DNA of 7,330 nt, from the NCBI GenBank assembly GCA_964551645.1, contig CAZKDV010000109.1, forward strand, positions 1 to 7,330, written 5' to 3'. The translations under genes and the position numbers were made by a program. Below the pieces are notes generated by a model. The model worked only from the letters and a program-made list of their open reading frames with translations. It was not told the DNA's origin and did not search any database. This document shows positions 1-7,129 of the stretch, piece by piece. Source of the stretch: CAZKDV01 sp964551645. Its GTDB lineage: Bacteria > Bacteroidota > Bacteroidia > Bacteroidales > DTU049. The stretch's first letter is position 1; every line of letters begins with the position of its first letter.

Positions 1-2
1 GC

Positions 3-152
3 AACGAGAAATCAAAACGCGTTCAAGAAAAATGTGGATTTATTTATCACCACACAGAATATAATAAAGCTGTTCCCCTGATGAATGATTTTCGCACAGA
101 ACATTTTACTAAAATCTCATTAAAAGATTGGAAAAATAAAAAAAACAATTAA
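3..152 (+). CDS. GNAT-family N-acetyltransferase, C-terminal fragment
   Basis: Reading in the third frame from the window edge gives 49 residues and then a TAA stop. It opens with NEKSKRVQEKCGFIYHH, which matches the end of the acetyl-CoA-binding core of RimJ/RimL-type GNAT acetyltransferases (usual pattern N-x-x-S-x-R-V-x-E-K-x-G-F). It continues with FRTEHFTKISLKDW, the usual closing strand and 'x-x-W' ending of that group. These enzymes transfer an acetyl group from acetyl-CoA to an amine, often a protein N-terminus, an antibiotic or a small metabolite; the substrate cannot be told from this tail. The gene is cut by the window boundary, so its start and about two thirds of the protein are missing. 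The last residues (KNKKNN) are low-complexity. A candidate intergenic repeat begins right after the stop. The fold assignment is fairly safe; the function is not. Confidence 0.75.
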   Translation, partial: NEKSKRVQEKCGFIYHHTEYNKAVPLMNDFRTEHFTKISLKDWKNKKNN

Positions 153-154
153 AA

Positions 155-300
155 AACCACGAACCACTAAAAAGATATTGCCAAAAGCGAGGCTGAACAG
201 CTTCTATTGAACATTTTCGGTTTATTGAAAGTTCGTTCTTCGATTGAAGTTTATCGGTTAAAGTCCGCCCGAACGCCAAGCCCCAAACATTATAATTCAT
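155..300. repeat. Candidate dispersed intergenic repeat of Bacteroidetes type
   Basis: This stretch between the GNAT stop and the tRNA terminator is visibly richer in G and C than its surroundings. Read on the minus strand it starts with TTTGGGGCTTGGCGTTCGG, passes through GGCGGACTTTAACC and an ACCGAAAATG core, and ends near TTTTGGCAATATC and TAGTGGTTCGTGG. I recognise these blocks from memory as parts of a noncoding sequence that recurs between genes in many Bacteroidetes. An open frame of 63 codons crosses it on the minus strand, but its last third runs over the GNAT coding end, and its translation looks like the chance product often annotated from such repeats. Only one copy is present here, so repetition cannot be shown and the ends are approximate. 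No transposase or clear terminal inverted repeat is seen. Confidence 0.4.
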
Positions 301-429
301 AGCAATAAATTCAAATTACTCGAATTTGATGAATATCTGATTTTTTTAGGGGAATTGAGCAATTTATTTATTTTTAAAATGCACAAGAGTGGTTAATGAT
401 ATGCAATTCTAATGTAGAAGCTAAATAAG

Positions 430-460
430 AAAAGGATTATTCGATAATGAAAATCCTTTT
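430..460 (-). terminator. Rho-independent-like terminator of tRNA-Asn
   Basis: A perfect 9-bp inverted repeat (AAAAGGATT at 430-438 and AATCCTTTT at 452-460) lies 7 bases beyond the 3' end of the tRNA on the minus strand. Read in that direction it closes with CCTTTTCTTATTT, which gives a short U-rich tail. The loop contains a further small 3-bp stem. Position and orientation fit ending the tRNA transcript; the T-run is modest. It could also serve a plus-strand transcript reading out of the GNAT gene, since the other side also gives TCCTTTT. Confidence 0.65.
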
Positions 461-467
461 ACATTTG

Positions 468-541
468 CTCCCCCTCTTGGACTTGAACCAAGGACCCTCT
501 GATTAACAGTCAGATGCTCTAACCAACTGAGCTAAGGAGGA
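468..541 (-). tRNA. tRNA-Asn (anticodon GTT)
   Basis: The reverse complement folds as a full cloverleaf. The acceptor stem is TCCTCCT with AGGGGGA (one U-G pair). The D arm is GCTC/GAGC with loop AGTTGGTTA. The anticodon stem is TCTGA/TCAGA with loop CTGTTAA, giving anticodon GTT at 505-507, and the T arm is CTTGG/CCAAG with loop TTCAAGT. The discriminator base is G, as usual for tRNA-Asn. The bases after it are CAA, so the 3' CCA is not encoded and must be added by the CCA-adding enzyme. The gene stands alone with its own promoter and terminator and runs divergently from ispG. Confidence 0.97.
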
Positions 542-567
542 ATATTGTTTTACCAATTTTCAGAGTG

Positions 568-597
568 CAAAATTAATACTTTTTTTATAATTACAAA
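568..597 (-). promoter_or_regulatory. Bacteroidetes-type promoter of tRNA-Asn
   Basis: On the minus strand, TTTG (594-597) is followed by an 18-base spacer and TAATTTTG (568-575). This matches the Bacteroidetes primary sigma-factor promoter (TTTG at -33 and TAnnTTTG at -7). Initiation would fall near 561, leaving a leader of about 20 bases before the mature tRNA end at 541. Both boxes, the spacing and the position agree, so this is the best-supported promoter in the window. Confidence 0.7.
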
Positions 598-702
598 ATT
601 TTTTAACTATTTTTATTTTATAAGACACTCAACATAGCAAAGCATTACATTTTATCACTGATTTTTTTAACTTTTAGATTCAATTAAGAATACAAAAACC
701 TA

Positions 703-710
703 TAACTTTG
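703..710 (+). promoter_or_regulatory. Probable -7 box of the ispG promoter
   Basis: TAACTTTG fits the TAnnTTTG -7 consensus of Bacteroidetes. Initiation would fall near 717, giving a leader of roughly a dozen bases before the ATG at 729. No good TTTG box is visible 17-21 bases upstream (the sequence there is around TTCAATTAAG), so the call rests on one box and its position. The box overlaps a TTG codon at 708 that could otherwise be taken as the ispG start, which argues against that start. Confidence 0.4.
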
Positions 711-728
711 CGTTTAGAATATTTTTGC

Positions 729-2291
729 ATGAGAAACAGCATTTACATTTCAAGAGAAATAAATATTGGTGGCTTGCTTATCGGAAACAATAAGCCAATA
801 AGAGTTCAATCTATGACCAATACCTCTACACAAGATATTCAAGCCACAATTGAACAAACATTAAGAATTATACAAGCAGGTGGCGAACTTGTTAGAATTT
901 CAGTCAAAAATGAAACCGATTTGCGAGCTTTGGAAGTTATTGCCAACGAACTCAAAAAACAAAATTGCCACACCCCTCTTATAGCAGACATTCACTTTAG
1001 TGCAAAATTAGCTGAACAAGCAAGCTCTATTGTCCAAAAAGTCCGTATTAATCCGGGAAACTACTATAGCCACAAAAATGCTATAAACTATCACGATTAT
1101 TTGCAACAAATTAAACAAAACATTACGCCATTAGTAGAATCTTGTAAAAAACATTCTTGTTCGTTAAGAATAGGAACTAATCATGGTAGTCTTTCGCCAA
1201 GAATTAAAGAATTATATGGCACAGGCAGCAATGCTATGACTGAAGCAACTATGGAGTTTGTGCGGATTCTATCCGAACTGAATATGCACGATATTGTGCT
1301 TTCAATTAAAGCCAGCAATGCAACTACAAATATCAAAGCAACTCAACAATTGGTTGAAACTTTGGACAAGGAAGGTTACAATTATCCTCTACACTTAGGA
1401 GTTACTGAAGCAGGATTGGGTTTTTCGGGACGAATAAAATCTGCGGTTGGAATTGGAGCATTATTAGCTGACGGAATTGGAGATACTATCAGAGTTTCAT
1501 TGACAGAAGCCCCCGAACATGAAATTCCGACTGCAATACAAATTGCATCATTATTCAATCCAACTAAATCACAACTTGAATTTAGAAAAAAATTAAAAAC
1601 AAACAATATAAAAACTAACGACAAAAGTCCGTTTGCAATTATTGGGAAAAAAAATATTAAATATCTTGTCGGGCTTGAACCTGATATTTTTGCCGAAGAT
1701 TTGAATTATGACAATTTTTATATTATTGAAACTCAAGGCAGTAACTCTTTATATGATTTTACTGAAAAATATTTAATATCGAGCAAAAATTTTAAAACTC
1801 AAAAAATACTGTGGAAACGAATAATTTCTCAAAGTGAGAACAATTGGCAATTGCGTTTTGCAGCTGAACTTGGCAGTTTGATTGCTGATAATCTTATTAA
1901 TGCGTGTATGCTTGATGGAGATGAAATGTTATTAGCTGAAGCGTATAAAATATTGTTTGAGGTTTTGCAAGTATGCGATACGAGAAAAACTCATGCTGAC
2001 TTTGTAAGCTGTCCTTCGTGCAATCGCACAAGTTTCGATATTATTGATTTTGCCGAAAAAGTAAGAACTCACACTTATCACCTTAAAGGCATAAGCATTG
2101 CTGTTATGGGCTGCATAGTGAACGGACCAGGAGAAATGGGCGATGTTATGTACGGATTTGTCGGGCAACAAAAAGATTATCTAAGTTTGTTCTACAAAGG
2201 ACAAGTAATAATGAAAAACATTCATATTGACGAAGCATTAAATGTGTTAGTTAGAGTTATGAAGCAAAATGGAGATTGGATTGACAGATAA
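729..2291 (+). CDS. ispG: 4-hydroxy-3-methylbut-2-enyl-diphosphate synthase IspG (GcpE)
   Basis: IspG converts 2-C-methyl-D-erythritol 2,4-cyclodiphosphate to HMBPP, the penultimate step of the MEP isoprenoid pathway, in the cytoplasm with a [4Fe-4S] cluster. Visible blocks are VQSMT (residues 26-30), ADIHF, VRINPGN (105-111), LRIGTNHGSL, HLGVTEAG (222-229) and GIGDTIRVSLT (249-259) of the TIM-barrel domain. The C-terminal iron-sulfur domain has CPSC (Cys428, Cys431) and MGCIVNGPGE with Cys462 and Glu469, so all three cluster cysteines and the conserved Glu are present. Between the two lies an inserted domain of roughly 150 residues, as in the long IspG of Bacteroidetes, Chlamydiae and plants, though shorter than I expect there. 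The ATG at 729 gives 520 residues. An in-frame TTG at 708 would add seven unconserved residues and sits in the likely -7 box, so it was not used. The gene is probably transcribed alone. Confidence 0.95.
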   Translation: MRNSIYISREINIGGLLIGNNKPIRVQSMTNTSTQDIQATIEQTLRIIQAGGELVRISVKNETDLRALEVIANELKKQNCHTPLIADIHFSAKLAEQASSIVQKVRINPGNYYSHKNAINYHDYLQQIKQNITPLVESCKKHSCSLRIGTNHGSLSPRIKELYGTGSNAMTEATMEFVRILSELNMHDIVLSIKASNATTNIKATQQLVETLDKEGYNYPLHLGVTEAGLGFSGRIKSAVGIGALLADGIGDTIRVSLTEAPEHEIPTAIQIASLFNPTKSQLEFRKKLKTNNIKTNDKSPFAIIGKKNIKYLVGLEPDIFAEDLNYDNFYIIETQGSNSLYDFTEKYLISSKNFKTQKILWKRIISQSENNWQLRFAAELGSLIADNLINACMLDGDEMLLAEAYKILFEVLQVCDTRKTHADFVSCPSCNRTSFDIIDFAEKVRTHTYHLKGISIAVMGCIVNGPGEMGDVMYGFVGQQKDYLSLFYKGQVIMKNIHIDEALNVLVRVMKQNGDWIDR

Positions 2292-2310
2292 ATGCAAAAG
2301 TAAATTTATA

Positions 2311-2364
2311 TGCATAAAAATAAGATTATTGTTTCAATAAAATAATTATTCATAATTTTATGCA
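2311..2364. repeat. AT-rich inverted repeat after ispG
   Basis: A perfect 9-bp inverted repeat, TGCATAAAA (2311-2319) and TTTTATGCA (2356-2364), encloses a second small stem, TTATTG/CAATAA (2326-2331 and 2335-2340, loop TTT). It lies 20 bases after the ispG stop and could fold in the 3' end of that transcript as a weak terminator, although no T-run follows it. In DNA this AT-rich, the match could also be chance. A degraded -7 box (TAATTTTA at 2353-2360) overlaps its right arm, but I cannot claim a promoter for the next gene from it. Confidence 0.3.
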
Positions 2365-2421
2365 CAAATTTTTCGTTAAAATGAGGAAAGTTAATTAGTT
2401 CCATGTAATAAAACACTGTAT

Positions 2422-5400
2422 ATGAAGATAAAATATATTCTATTTATAGTCTCTTTTGCAATACTACAAGTATTTCAGCCTGTAATATCTCAACAAACTG
2501 CTTATTATTCAAATCCCAATTATGACTACAAAACAGCAGTTGATTTGTTTGAAAAGGAAAACTACACCGCTGCAATGGAATTATTTGATAAAATTAAAAC
2601 ATCAATATCTAACAATGAAGATATTATGTATGCTTCATGTGAATTTCATATTGCCGTATGTGCTTACAAGCTACTTAATAATGATGCAGAATACAAACTT
2701 ACAAACTTCATAAACAATTATTCTGAAAACTCCCGTACAAGCTCTGCTCGCTTATATTTGGCAAACTTATATTATAGAGATAAAAAGTATAAAAAAGCTA
2801 TTGAACTTTACAAAAACATTGACAACACAATGTTGCATGCTGACGAGCAAGATGAGTTTTTCTTCAAAATTGGACATTCTGCATTTTTAGAAGATGATTT
2901 GAATACTTCCTCTTTTTATTTCACAAAAATTAAAGATAATCAAAGCATTTATGCCCCTTATGCCACTTATTATTTTGCACACATAGCTTACGAAGAAAAA
3001 AATTACAATATTGCACTCGAACACTTTAACAAACTTTCTAACAATCAAACTTTCAAAAACTTTACACCTTATTACATTAGTCAAATTCTGTATTATCAAC
3101 AAAAATATGATGAATTAGCCGTTTATATTGAACCCCTACTAAAACAAACATCTGTTACAAGACTGCCCGAAATTCTAAAATTGGCAGCCGAAGCATATTT
3201 CAATATGCAACAATATGATAAATCATTGCCTTTTTTTGAAAAATATTCAGAACTTTCTCCAAAACTCACTCCCGAAGAGCAATACAAAATTGGATATGCT
3301 TATTATAGAACACAAGCATATAATAAAGCAATCGTTCCATTTCAAGAAGCCACAAATGCAAATGACTCCTTAGCACAAAATGCCCATTATCACCTTGGAT
3401 ATTGCTATATTCAAACAAATAACAAACAATTAGCCCGAACTTCTTTTCATCAAGCATATAAAATTCATAGCAACAAACTAATTGCAGAAGATGCACTATT
3501 TCATTTTGCCAAACTGTCTTACGAACTTGGAATAAATCCATATAATGAAGCAATAACTGCAATTATGGACTATATTGAGCGATACCCAAATAGCTACAGA
3601 ATTGACGAGGCTTACGAATATCTTGTCAATCTGTATTTTCAAACAAAAAACTATAAAGGAGCTATAGAGTCAATAGAAAAAGTAAAAAAACCGAATGAAA
3701 AGCTAAATATGGTTTACCAAAAAATAACATACTTTAGAGGAGTTGAGCTATTTAACGATAAAAAATATAAAGAAGCAATAAATATTTTTGACAAATCATT
3801 AAAACACACTTATGACAGTCAGCTTAGAACCCAAGTATTATTCTGGAAAGCTGAAGCACAATACCAATTAAGAGAATACGACAACGCAATAAAAGGATAT
3901 ACCATTTATCTTGGCACTCCCGGAGCTTTTGGCAGCGACTTATACTCTAAAGCCCACTACAACTTGGGATATTGCTACTATAATAAAAAACAATATAATC
4001 AAGCATTAACGCATTTTAGAACATTCATAGAAGGCAGCAAACAAAAAAACACTACAATAGTTTACGATGCATATTTGCGACAAGGAGATTGTTTGTATGC
4101 TGTTCAAAGATACAAAGAAGCAATATCAAGCTACGAAAAAGTGATAAAACCTGACTTTGCGTTTGCAGATTACGCTTTATTGCAAAAAGGGCTTACAAAA
4201 GGAATTTTATCTGAACATAATGGAAAAATATCTGACCTAAACGAGTTTATCAAACAATACCCCAAAAGTCCATACATGGCTGATGCTATTTATGAACTTG
4301 CCAACACATACTTAATTGTGCAAAACACTAATAAGGCTATCGAATATTTTGAAAAAATAATAACAAACTATCCTAACAGTTCATATCGTGTTAAATCAAT
4401 GCTAAAAATAGGTATGACTTATTACAATACGGGAAATAGCACAAAAGCACTTAGTTTGCTCAAACAAGTAAGCAAAGAGTATTCTGGTACACCTGAAGCA
4501 AAAGAAGCATTAGTTATTATGAGAAACATATATACTGAAGAAAACAAAGTTGAAGATTTCTTTGAAAGCTTTACTGCACTCAATGCCGAGTTGCTGAAGC
4601 TTAACNNNNNNNNNNTCTTTGTTTATGTGCAAGAAATGTCGGGAAGTACCGTTGCGGTTACTGAACAAGATACTATTACATATATAGCCGCAGAAAATGC
4701 TTATATGAAAAACGACTGTGTTCAGGCACGAAAAGGATTTGAAAATTATTTAAAAAACTTCCCTAATGGACAATTTGTAGCAAATGCTTATTTCTATAAA
4801 GCTGAATGTGATTACCAAGCAGAAAGATATAATGACGCATTAATTGGTTATGAATATATTATTTTGGAGAAATGGAGCAAATTTTCTGAAACATCACTTT
4901 TAAAAGCTGCAAGAATACACTTTTCAAGCAAAAACTGGAACAAAGCAAATGAGTATTTTACATTGTTGAAAAACAAAGCAGAATATCCCGAAAACATTCA
5001 AATTGGGCATGTCGGGCAAATGAGAGCTTTATACGAAGCTAAAAATTATGCAAAAGCGATACAATCGGCTGAAACACTTATCGAAGCTAAAAAAACTGAA
5101 GAAGAACACATTATTGAAGCTCGCTCAATCATTGGAAAATCAGCTTATGAAGTTGAAGATATTTCAAAAGCAATCAGTACATTCAATCAACAAAAAAATT
5201 TAAAAAGCGAATATGGAGCAGAAGCATTCTACTACATTGCACTAATTCAGCACAAACTTGGACATTATGAAGATAGTGAAAAATTTATTTTTGAATTAAT
5301 TAATACGCTACCTTCATACGAATACTGGATTGCCAAATCATTTATTCTGCTTTCAGATAATTATATTGCTACCGATAATATATTCCAAGCAAAACACACC

Positions 5401-5559
5401 TTAAAAAGTGTCATTGAAAATTATGAAGGCGAAGAATTAGTTGGTCTTGCATTGCAAAAACTCAAAGAAATAGAGAAAAAAGAAAAGGAAAACGAAATAA
5501 ATCAAATACCTATTATTGTTGAACCAGAGGAAGAATATCAAGAACCAAACGAGGATTAA
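2422..5559 (+). CDS. Secreted TPR-repeat protein, interrupted by an assembly gap
   Basis: This is a protein of about 1,045 residues as written. Residues 1-23 form a Sec signal peptide: Lys2 and Lys4, then a hydrophobic core, then a likely cut after VIS before QQ. The rest is nearly all tetratricopeptide-like helical repeats, seen as recurring 'A-x-x-x-L-G-x-x-Y-Y-x-x-x-x-Y-x-x-A-I-x-x-F' units. Examples lie near residues 285-345, 511-540 and 620-690. It ends in a charged, acidic tail (PEEEYQEPNED). No enzymatic domain or membrane anchor is seen, so it should be a soluble periplasmic solenoid that binds partner proteins. The start ATG is fixed by the signal peptide; no Shine-Dalgarno is visible. 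The stop is 34 bases before an outer-membrane barrel gene, suggesting one operon. Ten N (codons 729-732) interrupt the frame, and residues 715-728 just before them are doubtful. Large TPR proteins of this layout are common in Bacteroidetes; the exact role is unknown to me. Confidence 0.85.
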   Translation: MKIKYILFIVSFAILQVFQPVISQQTAYYSNPNYDYKTAVDLFEKENYTAAMELFDKIKTSISNNEDIMYASCEFHIAVCAYKLLNNDAEYKLTNFINNYSENSRTSSARLYLANLYYRDKKYKKAIELYKNIDNTMLHADEQDEFFFKIGHSAFLEDDLNTSSFYFTKIKDNQSIYAPYATYYFAHIAYEEKNYNIALEHFNKLSNNQTFKNFTPYYISQILYYQQKYDELAVYIEPLLKQTSVTRLPEILKLAAEAYFNMQQYDKSLPFFEKYSELSPKLTPEEQYKIGYAYYRTQAYNKAIVPFQEATNANDSLAQNAHYHLGYCYIQTNNKQLARTSFHQAYKIHSNKLIAEDALFHFAKLSYELGINPYNEAITAIMDYIERYPNSYRIDEAYEYLVNLYFQTKNYKGAIESIEKVKKPNEKLNMVYQKITYFRGVELFNDKKYKEAINIFDKSLKHTYDSQLRTQVLFWKAEAQYQLREYDNAIKGYTIYLGTPGAFGSDLYSKAHYNLGYCYYNKKQYNQALTHFRTFIEGSKQKNTTIVYDAYLRQGDCLYAVQRYKEAISSYEKVIKPDFAFADYALLQKGLTKGILSEHNGKISDLNEFIKQYPKSPYMADAIYELANTYLIVQNTNKAIEYFEKIITNYPNSSYRVKSMLKIGMTYYNTGNSTKALSLLKQVSKEYSGTPEAKEALVIMRNIYTEENKVEDFFESFTALNAELLKLNXXXXFVYVQEMSGSTVAVTEQDTITYIAAENAYMKNDCVQARKGFENYLKNFPNGQFVANAYFYKAECDYQAERYNDALIGYEYIILEKWSKFSETSLLKAARIHFSSKNWNKANEYFTLLKNKAEYPENIQIGHVGQMRALYEAKNYAKAIQSAETLIEAKKTEEEHIIEARSIIGKSAYEVEDISKAISTFNQQKNLKSEYGAEAFYYIALIQHKLGHYEDSEKFIFELINTLPSYEYWIAKSFILLSDNYIATDNIFQAKHTLKSVIENYEGEELVGLALQKLKEIEKKEKENEINQIPIIVEPEEEYQEPNED
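4606..4615. other. Ten-N scaffold gap inside the TPR gene
   Basis: Ten undetermined bases join two contigs. The real distance is probably unknown, so the open frame across it is only suggestive. The six bases TCTTTG occur both at 4559-4564 and directly after the gap at 4616-4621, in the same codon phase, 57 bases apart. Joining the two copies removes the gap and gives a smooth VEDFF-VYVQEM reading. That suggests 4565-4605 is a bad contig end rather than gene sequence. Confidence 0.9.
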
Positions 5560-5593
5560 GAATAAAATAACCAACTTAATTTATCACACACGC

Positions 5594-7129
5594 ATGAAAA
5601 CAATCAAGCATAAATACAATCTTTTATTAATAATAATCTTAGCATTTACCTCAACAGCAAATGCCCAAAGTAGTGAATACAATGAAAATGTTACAGTAAT
5701 TGGAACATACCAAACACAATTGTCTGAAGCAAAAAAAATTAGTTTTACTCCAGAACAAAAAGACACACTTGTTTCTGTTCCCACAATGACTTACAAAATA
5801 TTGCCCGCATTAATTCAAATACCAACCACAATTACATCCATTAATGCTTCAAAAGCAAGTCCAGAAATTGAAACTATACTAAATAGAAATTATTTGAAAG
5901 CCGGTTTTGGCAACTATAAAGCTACTTATATTGAATATTTTTATCAAACTTCGGCAAACAAAAAATTGCGTGGCGGAATTCATCTAAAACACTTAGCATC
6001 GGCAGGCAAAATTAAAGATTATGCTTTCCCCGGACAAAGTGATAATGCAATTAAAGCATACGGTGGCTTAATTAGTGGCAACTATATTTTCCAATCTGAC
6101 ATTAGTTATAATAGAGATGCAATTCATTATTACGGATTTAAAACTAATGAAGCTCTAACTGATTTTGCCAAAAATGATATTAGGCAAATATTTAAAATGC
6201 TTGACTTTAACATTTCTGCCGAAAGCAAAGTAAATAACAAAAATACATGGCACAATAAATTTGGTTTATCATACTTAGGATTATGGGACGAATACAACGC
6301 CAAAGAAAATTTAGTATTAGCAAAAATAAATATCAAAAAAAATTTCAACCTTGCCAGATTTATTAAAGATGAGAGTTTTAACATAGATATAAATGGTGGC
6401 TTTTACGGACAAGAAACTTTGAGCAAACAAATGAATAATGGTCTTATTGCCATAAAACCGTATATTAAAATGCGATTTGATGATTTAGAAATAACCGGAG
6501 GTATTAACACAAGTGGCATCATTGATAATGTCGGGAAACTCTATTTTCATCCGATTGCCAGACTTGACATATACCTTGTTCCTGATTATTTAAAGATATT
6601 CTTTGGATTAGACGGTTCAGTTTCAAGAAATACTTTTAGAGAATACATTAATATTAATCCTTTTATTAATACCGAATATATAACATTCAATTTTACAGAA
6701 ACAAAAAGAGAATTGCAAGGGGGCGTAATTGGCGGTTTTGGCGGAATTTTCAATTATAAAATCCAAGCAAATAATAAACAAATAAAGGATATGGCTCTAT
6801 TTATTAATGACACTCTACCTCTTGAACTTAGAAATGATACACTTGTGTTAGGAAAAAGATTTAAAGCTATACATGATAATATTGACATATTCAGTGTTTC
6901 GGCTGATTTATCATTAGATATTGATCCTAAATTTCAAATTTTACTACAATCTTCATATCATATTTATTCTCCAACCAATGAAGCCAAAGCATGGCACTTG
7001 CCATTGTATGACGGAAGTTTGAGTTTCAAATACAATATTCAAGAAAATATTTGTGCCAAAGCCAAAATAGTAACCTATGGAACAAGATATGCTATTATTG
7101 ATAAAATTATCTCCTATTTGGGATTTTAG
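5594..7129 (+). CDS. Outer-membrane beta-barrel protein (TonB-receptor-like), truncated by frameshift
   Basis: The chosen ATG starts a clear signal peptide: Lys2, Lys5 and Lys7, a Leu/Ile core, and a cut after ANA at residue 24. Upstream in-frame codons back to 5516 overlap the TPR gene and precede this signal, so they are not used. After a short extended region (about residues 25-95), the protein becomes alternating, aromatic-rich beta strands typical of outer-membrane barrels, for example LKAGFGNYKATYIEYFYQ, GGIHLKHLASAGKIKDYAF and DISYNRDAIHYYGF. No plug or carboxypeptidase-like N-terminal domain is seen, so it is more porin-like than a full TonB-dependent receptor, although relatives are often annotated that way. 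As written it has 511 residues and stops at 7127-7129, but the last strands continue in the next frame up to 7271. Removing one A from the AAAA run at 7103-7106 restores 558 residues. It follows the TPR gene by 34 bases and is probably co-transcribed with it. Confidence 0.8.
   Translation: MKTIKHKYNLLLIIILAFTSTANAQSSEYNENVTVIGTYQTQLSEAKKISFTPEQKDTLVSVPTMTYKILPALIQIPTTITSINASKASPEIETILNRNYLKAGFGNYKATYIEYFYQTSANKKLRGGIHLKHLASAGKIKDYAFPGQSDNAIKAYGGLISGNYIFQSDISYNRDAIHYYGFKTNEALTDFAKNDIRQIFKMLDFNISAESKVNNKNTWHNKFGLSYLGLWDEYNAKENLVLAKINIKKNFNLARFIKDESFNIDINGGFYGQETLSKQMNNGLIAIKPYIKMRFDDLEITGGINTSGIIDNVGKLYFHPIARLDIYLVPDYLKIFFGLDGSVSRNTFREYININPFINTEYITFNFTETKRELQGGVIGGFGGIFNYKIQANNKQIKDMALFINDTLPLELRNDTLVLGKRFKAIHDNIDIFSVSADLSLDIDPKFQILLQSSYHIYSPTNEAKAWHLPLYDGSLSFKYNIQENICAKAKIVTYGTRYAIIDKIISYLGF

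Noticed and set aside
109..300. Minus-strand open frame of 63 codons as a small protein gene
   Set aside because: It overlaps the GNAT coding end and a candidate noncoding repeat, and has no recognisable domain, promoter or ribosome site. Its similarity to other annotated small proteins would be explained by the repeat.
155..300. Integron attC site or insertion sequence in the repeat-like stretch
   Set aside because: The two ends do not pair with each other well enough for an attC fold, and no integrase, transposase, terminal inverted repeat or target duplication is visible.
311..347. Hairpin TCAAATT/AATTTGA followed by a T-run, as a terminator for the GNAT gene
   Set aside because: The stem is short and AT-only, and the T-run (341-347) begins 11 bases after it, so it does not make a usable terminator; chance is likely in this AT-rich DNA.
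1382..2171. Minus-strand open frames inside ispG (1382-1624 and 1932-2171)
   Set aside because: They lie fully within a well-supported coding region and encode nothing recognisable; they are shadows of it.
4565..4605. Segment before the gap as a genuine extra helix of the TPR protein
   Set aside because: It ends at the Ns, differs in composition, carries two HindIII sites and lies between copies of TCTTTG; a faulty contig end explains it better, though this is not proven.
5516..5593. Upstream N-terminal extension of the barrel protein
   Set aside because: It overlaps the end of the TPR gene and would put 26 charged residues before a well-formed signal peptide; the ATG at 5594 is a better start.
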